Made by a program: the position numbers and the translations under genes. A DNA stretch of 64,000 bases, from assembly GCA_030323885.1 (NCBI GenBank), contig CM059200.1:372001-436000 (forward strand), read 5' to 3'. This DNA comes from Branchipolynoe longqiensis (taxonomy: Eukaryota; Annelida; Polychaeta; Phyllodocida; Polynoidae). Positions 21,181 through 31,299 of this stretch are shown here, one piece after another. The number at the start of each line of letters is the position of its first letter. Within the stretch, counting starts at the first letter, position 1. The notes below the pieces were generated by a model. It had not been told where the DNA came from, searched no databases, and saw only the letters and a program-made list of their open reading frames with translations.

Positions 21181-21356
21181 TTGCCTGTTTTCAGCGGACA
21201 ACTCTGCATCAAGACCAATGTTGTCCTCACATGGCGGGTATCCTGTTATTGGAGAGACAATCAATTGCTACAAACACACTGACAAATTGTCCGCACATAG
21301 GAGGGTTTGGCCGATGACAGGTCGCTGTAAACAGGTAGCACTGCATAATGGATTAT

Positions 21357-21855
21357 NNNNNNNNNNNNNNNNNNNNNNNNNNNNNNNNNNNNNNNNNNNN
21401 NNNNNNNNNNNNNNNNNNNNNNNNNNNNNNNNNNNNNNNNNNNNNNNNNNNNNNNNNNNNNNNNNNNNNNNNNNNNNNNNNNNNNNNNNNNNNNNNNNNN
21501 NNNNNNNNNNNNNNNNNNNNNNNNNNNNNNNNNNNNNNNNNNNNNNNNNNNNNNNNNNNNNNNNNNNNNNNNNNNNNNNNNNNNNNNNNNNNNNNNNNNN
21601 NNNNNNNNNNNNNNNNNNNNNNNNNNNNNNNNNNNNNNNNNNNNNNNNNNNNNNNNNNNNNNNNNNNNNNNNNNNNNNNNNNNNNNNNNNNNNNNNNNNN
21701 NNNNNNNNNNNNNNNNNNNNNNNNNNNNNNNNNNNNNNNNNNNNNNNNNNNNNNNNNNNNNNNNNNNNNNNNNNNNNNNNNNNNNNNNNNNNNNNNNNNN
21801 NNNNNNNNNNNNNNNNNNNNNNNNNNNNNNNNNNNNNNNNNNNNNNNNNNNNNNN
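21357..21855. other. Assembly gap, 499 N
   Basis: Run of N. The real size is unknown. It lies exactly where exons for the second PH domain of the AFAP1-like gene are expected, and its right edge abuts a copy of the DIRS-like terminal sequence. Confidence 1.
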
Positions 21856-21890
21856 TAGCCTGAGGCTGTTTACCGAGGTAAAATATATGT
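21856..21890. mobile_element. Second copy of a DIRS-like terminus
   Basis: 'tagcctgaggctgtttaccg' and the following 'aggtaaaatatat' match the right end of the DIRS-like element at about 20,602-20,636. The rest of this copy would lie in the gap. Confidence 0.75.
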
Positions 21891-21974
21891 ATATGAGTAG
21901 ATAGTATGGATATACAGATAAATAGACAGAAGTGTGGGTTCGAGGCCTGCTCTAGTTGTCAAATTTCCCTTCAT

Positions 21975-22293
21975 TTGTTTTGCTTGTTTGTTGTTTTATG
22001 TCCTAGCAACTTCTAAGGTCATATCGGGACCAGTACCGACATGTGACAGTGCACACTCATGGCAACTTTATAGTGCTGCCCCACTGGTAAATCAGGCCAC
22101 GGGCTCCATGACCTGATATTCCACTCAGTCACATTATCCTTACACTGAGCTAGCTAGTCCTTGCCCTATCCTATTAATACCAAGCGCCAGGCTAGGAAGC
22201 GACAAGTATCAATTTTAAAGTCATTGGTTTGACTCCCGACCTTCCACATGTGAGGCCCCCGCTCTACCGATTAGACCACCACACGCGGTCCCC
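21975..22293 (-). repeat. SINE-A, near full-length
   Basis: The minus-strand head at the right shows a B-box-like region, and the body runs to 'tgttttatgtcctagcaac' at the left. Landmarks: 'gactttatagtgctgcc' (as 'aactttatagtgctgcccca'), 'cccactcagtcacattatcc', 'gcgacaagtatcaatttt' and 'ttggtttgactc'. The head near 22,220-22,293 is a variant with 'ctctaccgattagaccacc'. Confidence 0.75.
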
Positions 22294-22439
22294 TCATTTG
22301 TAAAAACACTCTCAATGACATGTATATAAGTATTTAGTTATATATTATATATATACATACATATACATTTATACTTCCGAGCGAGTGGCTTGTAACGCCC
22401 TGCGCAGGGGGCCAGTGAGGAGCAGCCGGACAAATTGCT

Positions 22440-22591
22440 ATCGGGGGGAGGATGTGTTACCAGATACAACAGCTACAGAACCAATGAACTAATGCTTACC
22501 AAATTGCTATCCGGTGGGGGGGGGGGGGGGGGGGGGGGGGGGATGGGGGAAGGGATGTGTTACCAGATACAACAGAAACAGGATTAATGTA

Positions 22592-22623
<32 letters not shown>

Positions 22624-22890
22624 GTGTTACCAGATACAACAGAAACAGGATCAATGAACTAATGCTTAACAAACTGCTATCGGGGGGGGGGGGGGGGGGG
22701 CGGGGGGGGGGGGGGGGGGGGAGGATGTGTTACAGATACAACAGAAACAGGACCAATGAACTAATGCTTAACAAATTGCTATCGGGGGGGGGGGGGGGGG
22801 GGGAGGCCGGGGGGGTGGCGGGGGGAAAGGATGTGTTACCAGATACAACAGGAAAACAGGATCAATGAACTAATGCTTAACAACTGCTAT

Positions 22891-22922
<32 letters not shown>

Positions 22923-23942
22923 GGATGTGTTACAGATACAACAGAAAACAGGGATTAATGATACTAATGCTAACAACTGCTATCGGGGGGGGGGGGGGGG
23001 GGGGGGGGGGATGTGTTACCAGATACCAACAGCTACAGAACCAATGAACTTAATGCTTACCAAATTGCTAGCGGGGGGGGGGGGGGGGAAGGATGTGTTA
23101 CCAGATACAATCAGAAACAGGATTAATGTATCGGGGGGGGGGGGGGGGGGAGGATGTGTTGATACAGCTACAGAAACCAATGAACTAATGCTTAACAAAA
23201 CTGCTATCGGGGGGGGGGGGGGGGGGGGGAGGATGTGTTACCAGATACAACAGAAGAAACAGGATCAATTGAACTAATGCTTACAAACTTGCTATCGGGG
23301 TGTGGGGGGGGGGGGGGGGGGGGGGGCTGTGTTACGGGGGATCAATGAACTAATGCTTAACAAATGCTATTGGGGGGGGGGGGGATTGGGGTGTGGGATG
23401 TGTTACAGATACGTACAGAAAAGGATCAATGAACTAATGCTTAACAAACTGCTATCGGGGGGGGGGGCCGGGGGGGGGGGGGGGTTGTGTTACCAGATAC
23501 AACAGAACAGGATCAATGAACTAATGCTTAACAAATTGCTATTGGGGGGGGGGGGGGGGGGGGGGGGGAAAAGGGGCTTAACAAAACTGCTATCGGGGGG
23601 GGGGGGTGAGGGAAGGAATGTGTATGTGTTACCGATACAACAGAAAACAGGATCAATGATCTAATGCTGAACAAACTGCTCATTGGAGGGGGGGGGGGGG
23701 GGGGATGTGTTACCGGATAACAACAGAAACAGGAGTCAATGAACTATGCTATAACCAAACTGCTATGGGGGGGGGGGGGGGGGGGGGGATGTGTTACGGA
23801 AATACAACAGAAACAGGATCTCAATGAACTAATGCTTAACAAACTGCTATATCGGGGGGGGGGGGGGGGGGGGGATGTGAGTTACGGATAAACAGAAACA
23901 GGATCAATGAACTATATGCTTAACAGAAACTGCTATAATGTG

Positions 23943-23973
<31 letters not shown>

Positions 23974-23975
23974 GA
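22440..23975. repeat. G-rich minisatellite made of a duplicated exon/donor junction, about 17 copies
   Basis: Each unit has a run of 10-45 G, then 'gatgtgttaccagatacaac', 'agaaacaggatcaatgaact' and 'aatgcttaacaaactgctat'. On the minus strand the segment TATCTG|GTAACACATCC matches the end of the real exon (…GTATCCG|GTAACACATCC at 23,984), including adjoining exonic bases TGATCCTG. The array is therefore an expansion of that exon's 3' boundary plus intron. Irregular G-run lengths probably include sequencing error. Confidence 0.9.
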
Positions 23976-23983
23976 TGTGTTAC

Positions 23984-24148
23984 CGGATACAACAGCCTCA
24001 GGATCAGCGTCCTCTTCCATCTCAGGCAGCTTCGGTTTCTGCTGCGAGACCTTCTCTCCCTTCTTCCTGCCCAGCGTCCCGAAGAATGTCGACAACGAGT
24101 CCAGCAGCGGTTTGCTGCCCTTACGATCCGTCTTCGCATTCTTTTTAT
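23984..24148 (-). CDS. AFAP1: AFAP1-like, basic linker exon before PH2 (165 nt)
   Basis: The acceptor chosen is 'cttggtacag' because it alone keeps phase with the exon at 24,919. An upstream 'ttttttaaag' would break the frame. It encodes DKKNAKTDRKGSKPLLDSLS, TFFGTLGRKKGEKVSQQKPK and LPEMEEDADPEAVVSG, and ends in phase 1 at G|GTAACA. In vertebrate AFAP1 a similar Lys-rich stretch and a two-to-three-glutamate motif directly precede the Gly-Tyr-Leu start of the second PH domain. The ending Ser-Gly here fits that junction. The donor is the template of the G-rich minisatellite to its left. Confidence 0.82.
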
Positions 24149-24315
24149 CTGTACCAAGTGACATCATACTTTAAAAAACAATTAAAATATAGCAATTATT
24201 TATATCCTCTAAAAAAATTAAGCTGCAACTGTTTCTATTTTTTTTCAAGGTCAGAGTCAAACTACATAAATGGCAAAATACAGATTTATCGTGGAGTGGA
24301 CACAGTGAACTGCTA

Positions 24316-24520
24316 CCCACAACATTAGTTCATCACACTGCCCACAGAGGGCAGGTTGGTGGTGGAAATCCTCTATAAGACCTTTTCTACAGAGTGTGCT
24401 GTACACAGAGCTGCTATGCACATTAGTTCTTTGACCAATGTTGGGTCAGTTCTTCCCACTGCCATCAGAGGGCAGGTTGGTGGTGAAAATTCTATGGAAG
24501 ACCTTTTCTACAGACATATT
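24316..24520. repeat. Dispersed repeat shared with 30,095-30,320
   Basis: 'gagggcaggttggtggtgga' occurs here twice, about 140 bp apart ('gtggaaatcctctataagac', 'gtgaaaattctatggaagac'). Its reverse complement ('taacctgccttctggtggca', 'aacccgccatctgatggcag') is repeated in 30,095-30,320. It is a tandemly organised dispersed element of unknown type. Confidence 0.65.
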
Positions 24521-24918
24521 GGCTGAGTTGCGACATATTGCTGACATAGCACATTTCCACATGGGATTTGTGGCCTAATGGTCATGACCCTAGCCATTGA
24601 ATGGGTTCGAGGCCTGCTCTAGTCAGGTTTCCCTCCAATTGTTAACATTTCTATTTTTCTGTACTATTTAAAAAATTATAATTAATTATTGATTGTTTTA
24701 TTTGCTTCTATAATTATTATTTTAACCAATTTAATTAATTTGAATAAAAAAACAATTAAAAAAAACAAAAAAAAGTCCCAAAGCTTTGGAAATAGCCGCC
24801 TTCATTTAATAGGCTATCTCCTATTTAATAGGAAACTGGACGGTCTCATTTAAAAGGGTAGGAAGTGAAATGTAAATTTGCTGAGTTGGCATAATTGATC
24901 ATTTGGGTGACTAGATAC

Positions 24919-25006
24919 CGGACTGCGCCGTCGTCTGGGCCTGTCCTATCGTGCCGTCGCCACTGCTTCCCTCACTCGTCATAGATAGGTCGGTGAGTGA
25001 GGAGGA
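24919..25006 (-). CDS. AFAP1: AFAP1-like, Ser/Thr-rich linker exon (88 nt)
   Basis: Acceptor 'ttgttttgcag' and donor G|GTATCT. Phase 0 start, phase 1 end. It encodes SSSLTDLSMTSEGSSGDGTI and GQAQTTAQS. There is no domain. It joins VVRK of the previous exon and DKKNAK of the next without a stop. The length and composition suit the variable inter-PH linker of this family. Confidence 0.8.
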
Positions 25007-25054
25007 CTGCAAAACAACAAAAGTGGTAAACAGGTTAGGTCAAATGTTTGTTTG

Positions 25055-25235
25055 TTGTTGTTTTACATCGCAACATCTAAGGTCATATCCGGATGGGTAC
25101 TGACTTGTGACAGTGTGCAATCATGGCGACTTTAAAGTGCTCCCCGACTGGGAGAACAGTCCACAGGCACCATGGCCCGATCTCCCACACAGTCACACTA
25201 TCCTGATACTGTGCTAACCAGTCCCTTGTGCTGCC
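25055..25235 (-). repeat. SINE-A body fragment
   Basis: 'tgttttacatcgcaacatct', 'ggtcatatccggatgggtac', 'cgactttaaagtgctccc' and 'tcccacacagtcacactatc' match the body. The head is missing. Confidence 0.7.
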
Positions 25236-25429
25236 CTATTAATAATGCCCATACTCAATATCAGACAATAACTGCTTAGAATTTCTTCGGTTTCCTTTTG
25301 CCCCTTTTTTTAAATGTAATTTTATTCATAGAACAAAGTTATTTTTTTCAGTACCATGCTATGAGACATTACAGTTAATTACTATACAATTATTCATATA
25401 ACTTGTCATTAATGAAATTTAAGTTAAAC

Positions 25430-25567
25430 CTTTCGGACCACGTCGGGCTGTGAGAGTTGTGTGTCAGGAAGATCCTTGTCAATCTTTGGGGATGAAGAGG
25501 CCGCTGAGTTAAAGCCTGAGGTTGTTATACTACCACCGCTACCACCACACGCTGCCGCCGTCAGAAC
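25430..25567 (-). CDS. AFAP1: AFAP1-like exon after PH1 (138 nt)
   Basis: Acceptor 'ctgtgtttcag' and donor AAG|GTTTAA, the latter weak. It has 46 codons, phase 0 at both ends. It begins VLTAAACGGSGGSITTSGFN and continues SAASSSPKIDKDLPDTQLSQ and PDVVRK. The first residues complete the PH C-terminal helix (…ADQWVE|VLTAAACGG). Its first half and acceptor have been copied tandemly upstream (25,568-26,262), so which acceptor is used cannot be read from sequence alone. The unique Ser-Pro-rich second half marks this as the genuine exon. Confidence 0.78.
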
Positions 25568-26262
25568 CTGAAACACAGAGAACACTAAGTTAAAGTCTGA
25601 GGTTGTTATACTACCACCGCTATAACCATACGCTGCCACCATCAGAACCTGAAACACAGAGAATGCTAAGTTAACATCTGAGGTTGTTAATGTTATACTA
25701 CCACTGCTACCACCTCATGCTGCCGCCGTCAGTACCTAAAACACAGACAACGCTAAGTTAACGCCTGAGGTTGTTAATGTTATACTCCCACCGCTATAAC
25801 CACACGCTGCTGCCATCAGAACCTAAAACAGAGAGAATGCTAAGTTAACGTCTGAGGTTGTTAATGTTTTACTACCACCGCTACCACCACATGGTGCCGC
25901 CATCAGTACCTAAAACACAGACAACGCTAAGTTAATGTCTGAGGTTGTTAATGTTATACTACCACCGCTACCACCACACACTGCCGCCATCAGAACCTGA
26001 AACACAGAGAACACTAAGTTAAAGTCTGAGGTTGTTATACTACCACTGCTACCACCACACGCTGCCGCAGTCAGAACCTGAAACACAGAGAACACTAAGT
26101 TAAAGTCTGAGGTTGTTAATGTTATACAACCACCACTACCACCACACGCTGCCGCCGTCAGAACCTAAAACACAGAGAACACTAAGTTAAAGTATGAGGT
26201 TGTCATACTACCACTGCTACCATCACTCACTACCACAGTCAGAACCTGAAACATTGATTATA
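25568..26262 (-). repeat. In-frame minisatellite of an exon start plus 3' splice site, 8 extra copies
   Basis: Copies of the acceptor and exon start recur upstream of the exon at 25,567, with acceptors near 25,650, 25,735, 25,820, 25,905, 25,995, 26,078, 26,162 and 26,245. Spacing is 84 bp, or 84 plus an in-frame insertion. Every copy keeps an AG (TTTCAG or TTTTAG). Read through, units translate as VLTAAACGGSGGSITTSDFN then LVFSVFQ in the exon's own frame. Copies with TTTTAG place an in-frame stop at the splice site; those with TTTCAG are open. Confidence 0.88.
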
Positions 26263-26369
26263 AGGATATCATGCCACCAACGCTATGATTTAATATCGCA
26301 CTCACGTTATCCTGGCATCGAGTGAACCAGTCCATGCCTTAACATAATGCTAATTACCAAGCAAGATAG

Positions 26370-27215
26370 TGTCATGGGGGTGATGAAAATGGGAAATATT
26401 GCACCTAGAGCGGGGCTCGAACCCACATCTCTTTGTATTCCGGACCAATGTGCTAAGCATTACACCACCTAGGCTCCCTGGTATCAACACAATACCTATG
26501 CCTACCTGTCTATGCGGCGCCTTGCCTGAGAGGTCAGTGCAGACCACTACACTCGTCCCCCTGGAATTGTAGGTCTTTTAATGCTTACAATTACATACAT
26601 ACAGGCAATGCAACACACTTACATACACAGGGTAGGTTCAACAACCTTACAGTGCGTAGCTTGTACAGAATCTTGGTCATTGCACCAGTGTCATGGGGGT
26701 GATGAAAATGGGAAATATTGCACCTAGAGCGGGACTCAAAACTCACATCTCTTTGCATTCCGGGCCAGTGAGCTAACCATTACACCACCTAGGCTCCCTG
26801 ATATCACCACACTACCCACGTCTACCTGTCTATGTGGTTACTTGCCTGAGAGTTCAGTGCAGACTACTACACTCGTCCCCCTGGAATTGTAAGTCTTTTA
26901 ATGCTTACAATTACATACAAACAGGCAACGCACTAACACATACATACACAGGGTAGGTTCAACAACCGTACAGCGCATAGCTTGTACCGGACCATGGTCA
27001 TGGCAACCAGTGTCATGGGGGGGGTGAAAATGGGAAATATTGCGCCTAGAGCGCGACTCGAACCCATATCTCTTTGCATTCTGGGCCAGTGTGCTAAGCA
27101 TTACACCACCTAGGCTCCCTGCTATCAACACACTACCCATGCCTACCTGTCTATGCGGCTCCTTGCCTGAGAGGTCAGTGCAGACCACTACAATAGTGAC
27201 AGGTACCAATTGTTG
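26370..27215 (-). repeat. About 318-bp unit with tRNA-like head, three tandem copies
   Basis: The units start at about 26,371, 26,691 and 27,010, each with 'catgggggtgatgaaaatgg', 'ctcgaacccacatctctttg' and 'ttacaccacctaggctccct'. On the minus strand the last two form a tRNA-like A box (TAGGTGGTGTAATGCTTAGC) and B box (GGTTCGAGYC). It is a tRNA-derived SINE family distinct from SINE-A, multiplied in tandem. The third copy is partial. Confidence 0.75.
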
Positions 27216-27556
27216 TAAGACGCTGGATTCACTCAACCATGGACCGTACACTTGACCTACCACACCGGAAGCATATGTTCTCCCACCAGAGCACCCAGTC
27301 CTGTCCCAGTTGAAACATGATGTTTCCCTAACACTTTTAATGACAACCTAACACCTCATTAATGGCATTAGATTTTACTGTAATTTGCCACAAAATTTAC
27401 CATTTCAAAATCGGCGAGTTTGTAATGTAAACATATACACATGATAAACACATTTCTTTCTTGAAACCAAATTGATTGAATAAATATTATTAACTTTTCG
27501 ACATGAATATCGCCTTTGCTGTCAACTCAGTTTTAAATCATCCATCGCCGCCATTG

Positions 27557-27568
27557 TCGTCGTCGTCG

Positions 27569-27619
<51 letters not shown>

Positions 27620-27620
27620 A
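27557..27620. repeat. (TCG/TCA)n microsatellite
   Basis: About 64 nt of trinucleotide repeat. It produces a poly-Ser frame that is not supported as coding. Confidence 0.95.
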
Positions 27621-27839
27621 GGGGCCATTCAACGTTTTCAACATTTTCACAGTCATACTACTTTTCCAGACCCCCTCAAAGTAATACACATCAGCATTTT
27701 ACTACGGAACATTAAAGACAAGAATATGAACATGTTAAAATATCAACATTTCATTAAATGATAAAAGTTGGACTTGAACGACACCCCCCTGTCATGTTTT
27801 GTACAACCGTGAAAATGTTAAAACCTTTTGGTGGCCCCC

Positions 27840-27925
27840 ACCTCATCATCATCATCATCACCACCATTGTCACCATCATCACAATCATCGCCACCATCAT
27901 CATCGTCATCATGATCATTATCATC
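27840..27925. repeat. (CAT)n-rich imperfect microsatellite next to PH exon
   Basis: CAT/CAC trinucleotides run to within about 10 nt of the donor at 27,936 of the PH exon. Confidence 0.85.
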
Positions 27926-27935
27926 CCTGGCTCAC

Positions 27936-28248
27936 CTCCACCCACTGGTCGGCTTTGTCCTTGGTCTCGGCGCTGTAGAAATGGGTTTCGTACCCGGGCC
28001 GGGCGATCCGGATCACATTGTTGCGCTTGGCCTCCTTTTCGAGGAAGATGACGTCATAGCCGTCCAAGGTGACCTCTGTGGCTGACTTGGTGGCGTTCTC
28101 GCTCTTAAAGGCCACCAATCGGCCTTCCGTGAGGATGCAGTAGCGCTTGTTCCACGACCACTGGCCTTTCATGTAGAGATCACCGAACACCGACACATTT
28201 GGCAGCATACGTGCAGGCACTCCGTCCTTGACCTTCTTTCGCTTGTTT
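27936..28248 (-). CDS. AFAP1: AFAP1-like PH domain 1 exon (313 nt)
   Basis: Acceptor 'cctttattgcag' and donor GAG|GTGAGC. One base completes the preceding Arg codon, then 104 codons. A basic lead (NKRKKVKDGVPARMLPN) is followed by the PH fold: strand 1 VFGDLYMKG, strand 2 SWNKRYCILTEGRLVAFKSE, then TEVTLDGYDVIFLEKEAK, NNVIRIARPGYETHFYSAET and the C-terminal helix KDKADQWVE with its invariant Trp. PH domains bind phosphoinositides or proteins; in AFAP1 the first contributes to kinase interaction and lipid binding. Whether this one binds lipid cannot be told. A single exon carries almost the whole domain. Confidence 0.92.
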
Positions 28249-28811
28249 CTGCAATAAAGGCAGTTAAAGCTGTAGTTGTAATTTAAAGTTTTTGGTGTTG
28301 TTTAAAGAGAAATTCAATCTACATTTGCTTCCATCGACCTCATACAACCAAGGAGGAAGTTGGATAGGTAGAATCAAAGTGTTTCGGTTTAAACAAATAA
28401 ATATTATGCTTTTATTGGGTTATGTAACTCTTAATATCATGATGAGAATATTAGTGCCTACCTGAGATTTAGTATTCATATACATGTCCGAATTAAAGAC
28501 ACCATCTAATTTCATCTTGAAAATTGAGCGATAATTGATATAATTATTTATTAAACATCTAAATAATGTTAATAACACATTAGAAAAATTGATATCCATT
28601 GCAATGTCTGACGACATACCTAGTCTGATCAAACTGGTATCGAACTGGCTGTTTTTTGTTGTTGTTTGTTTGTTCAACATTCATTGATTATGCAGAGGAA
28701 ATTTCAATCCTGGAAATTGATCTTCCATAGTGCACTCCTTCTTTCTCTACCCTAGTTATGCTGAGCACAGACAGGCTAGAGAGCCACAAATATAAACTGT
28801 TAAGTCATTGC

Positions 28812-28957
28812 CAGGGGCATAGCTACATTGTCGCACTGTGTAAGCATGTGCAAATCATTTCTCTTAGTGTCATATTTTTCCCCCATACTAAATCTATTAT
28901 AGAAGCACTTTTTATATTTTGTGCACACAATTTTGTTAATTTCTTGCTATGCCCCTG
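28812..28957. mobile_element. Short TIR element, 146 bp
   Basis: Perfect 12-bp ends, 'caggggcatagc' and inverse 'gctatgcccctg'. The CAGGGG terminus suggests a hAT MITE. No clear 8-bp duplication is seen. Confidence 0.6.
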
Positions 28958-29275
28958 ATTCCTTTGATTCAGCTGGATTTTGGAGTGCTATGCCCTGCCA
29001 AACGTGAAATGGGCGTTCAACTCATTGGGCCACCCCCACCCCGCCTCTGATTCAATATCACTATGGGGGTGGGGGGGGGGGTTACATCGGTGGAATGCTT
29101 AAATAAATTTCAATTTCAACTTGTACTCATCAAAGCTGGCTCCGTTTGAAAGCCCCATGGGCTTTTGATCGCTCTAACACTGAGCCTTCAAAGTCCCTCG
29201 GTTTACTATTGTGTATCAACGTTGGCCTCACTTTGGATCAATGTGCATTACAACCAAACTCCCTCAGCTGACACC

Positions 29276-29632
29276 AGACGGGGTGTACCGAATGAGTTGA
29301 GCGTCCGTCTCCTGGTTTGGGAGATCGGGGAATCCGAAACCATGAGTTTGTGGGTTCGAACCATGGTTGAGTCAGACCAATGACTTAAAAATCGCTACTT
29401 GTCACTTCCTAGCCTGGCGCTCGGCATTACTAGGATAGGGCACAGCCTGGTTCGCTCAGTGTCAGGATAATGTGACTGAGTGGGATATCAGCTCATGGTG
29501 ACGGCGGCCTGATTTCCCAGTGGAGCAGCACTATAAAGTCACCATGAGTGCACACTGTCACAAGTCGGTACCCGTCCTGATATGACCTTAGATGTTGCTA
29601 GGACGGAAAACAAAAACAAACAAACAGCCAAA
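29276..29632 (+). repeat. SINE-A, full-length
   Basis: The tRNA-like head begins 'gacggggtgtaccgaatgag' with A-box 'accgaatgagttgagcgtc' and B-box 'gggttcgaacc'. The body has 'cttgtcacttcctagcctgg', 'tgactgagtgggatatcagc' and 'cgtcctgatatgaccttaga', ending with 'tgttgctaggac' and a (CAAA)n tail. The source enzyme would be a LINE sharing the 3' end, not identified here. Confidence 0.85.
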
Positions 29633-29826
29633 CCTTCATATCAGGCAATAACTGCTTACTATTGCTATAATCACTAGACAATGAACAATTGCCAAAACCA
29701 CGAATAAGTTTAGATTCATGTTCGAACCTTAAGCCAATTTATGTTTGGGGATGTCAATGTGTACGGGGTAGGACCTGTTGCTGCAGTTACTTGGTACAAG
29801 TACTAAAGTAGTCACCCAACATCATG

Positions 29827-30055
29827 GAGTCAGTGGGGTTTTACGTCCTAGCAACATCTGAGGTCATATCAAGACTTATACTGAGTTGTGACAGTGCACA
29901 CTCTAGGTGACTGTTGCCCCTCCTGGATAACTGACACAATCTGGCACCATGACCCGATATCCCACTCAGTCATATTATCCTGATACTGAGCAAACCAGTC
30001 CTTGCCTTAACCTAGTAATGCCAAGCGCCAAGCTATGTTACGACAAGTGTCAATT
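29827..30055 (-). repeat. SINE-A, partial
   Basis: Body landmarks 'tttacgtcctagcaacatct', 'gacccgatatcccactcagt' and 'gcgccaagctatgttacgac'. It ends at 'gtcaattttgtaagt' before the head, so the tRNA part is lost. Confidence 0.7.
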
Positions 30056-30339
30056 TTGTAAGTTTATAATTAACCTTTTGACTATTAGTTATACTATTTC
30101 CACCAACAGCCCGCCCTCTACCGACAGTGGAACAACTAATACGGGGAGCAGTCTTCTCCACAGGATGCTGTGTGGTAAAAGGTCTTATAGAGGATTTCCA
30201 CCACTAACCTGCCTTCTGGTGGCAGTGACAAGAACTAATGTTGTGGGTAGCAGCTTCCTGTACCACATGCGTTAGAGAAAAGGTCTTAGTTATAGAGCAT
30301 TCCCACCACCAACCCGCCATCTGATGGCAGTGGCAATGT

Positions 30340-30935
30340 CCATATTGCTCCGGTAATATGGGTAATTCGGGACTGAGTCGCAGCTGACCCAACCCTTCCC
30401 CCCCCCCAACTTCCCTACTCGCCCCCACACCCCCTCCTCTCCTTCATAGGCCTCCCCCGCCTCCCTACAGGTGGCGCCACCGGAGCACGGCGGCCGTTGC
30501 CAGGAACCAGCGACACCCGTGACGTCACTTCCCCCCTCCATGTCCACCGACCCAGCGGCACTTCACCTCCAGACACCTGACCGACACAACCTCCCCACCC
30601 TATTCGCACTGTCCCACCCGACCCCACTTACACAGCAGATAACACTAAGGATTGAGGCCCGGGTCACGACCAGACTCCACACCTATTTGAAACCTAAACC
30701 CTAGATTCCCCGTTATTGACTCAATGGCAACCGTACTATTGCCTCTATTGACTTCCCCCTCCAAGACCTGTACCCTGATCCAACCTACCTGACCCGCCCC
30801 ACATGCACTCATTATGCACCTGTCATTATACCTACTGTTCTACAATTGTCTAACCTGTACTACTCTGATTACCTATTGTTCACACTGATTACCTATTATC
30901 CTTTTGATCTCCAATAAATTCCATACTATAGCTCC
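30340..30935 (+). other. C-rich unrecognised segment ending in a poly(A) signal
   Basis: Composition shifts sharply to C-rich from about 30,390 to 30,900, and it ends with 'tctccaataaattcc'. A 77-codon frame at 30,471-30,704 has no recognisable domain. The compositional contrast and terminal AATAAA recall the nearby Ngaro-type element, so it may be the 3' part of a retroelement. I cannot identify it. Confidence 0.3.
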
Positions 30936-31299
30936 GTCTCGTGTCATGAATTAACTAATATTGTAGCTGACTGCGCATGTCCTGTGGAACAGGTACATTG
31001 ATGTTGAGCTCGTCTGGTGTCCAAGGTGACAGCAGACTACATTTAGCACCAACTAGCTACTTCAACCACATGGTTTATTCTTTTTGGAGAACAAAAATCC
31101 ACGTTAGTCTCACCATCTTATTTACTATTTTACAGAAACCGGGTGAATATGTGATGACCGAATTAGAGGTTGTGACAAATACTGTAATTTGGCAATATTA
31201 TGGACAGCAGGCGACAGATAGCAAGAGCAGACGGCAGCAGTCAGGAATGACATGCATTCAGTTAGTGTATCACCAGCATGGTAGCTATGGCAACGGTAC

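Noticed and set aside
22557..23664. Gly-rich frames of 100-148 codons on the plus strand.
   Set aside because: They come from poly-G runs in the minisatellite and change with uncertain G counts.
24148..24168. Acceptor at 'ttttttaaag' (exon start 24,168, beginning T-ATG-ATG).
   Set aside because: It would leave the exon out of phase with the preceding exon at 24,919; the acceptor at 24,149 restores the frame.
30471..30704. A 77-codon plus-strand gene with AATAAA downstream.
   Set aside because: No domain, low-complexity composition and no splice or start context; kept only as an unrecognised segment.
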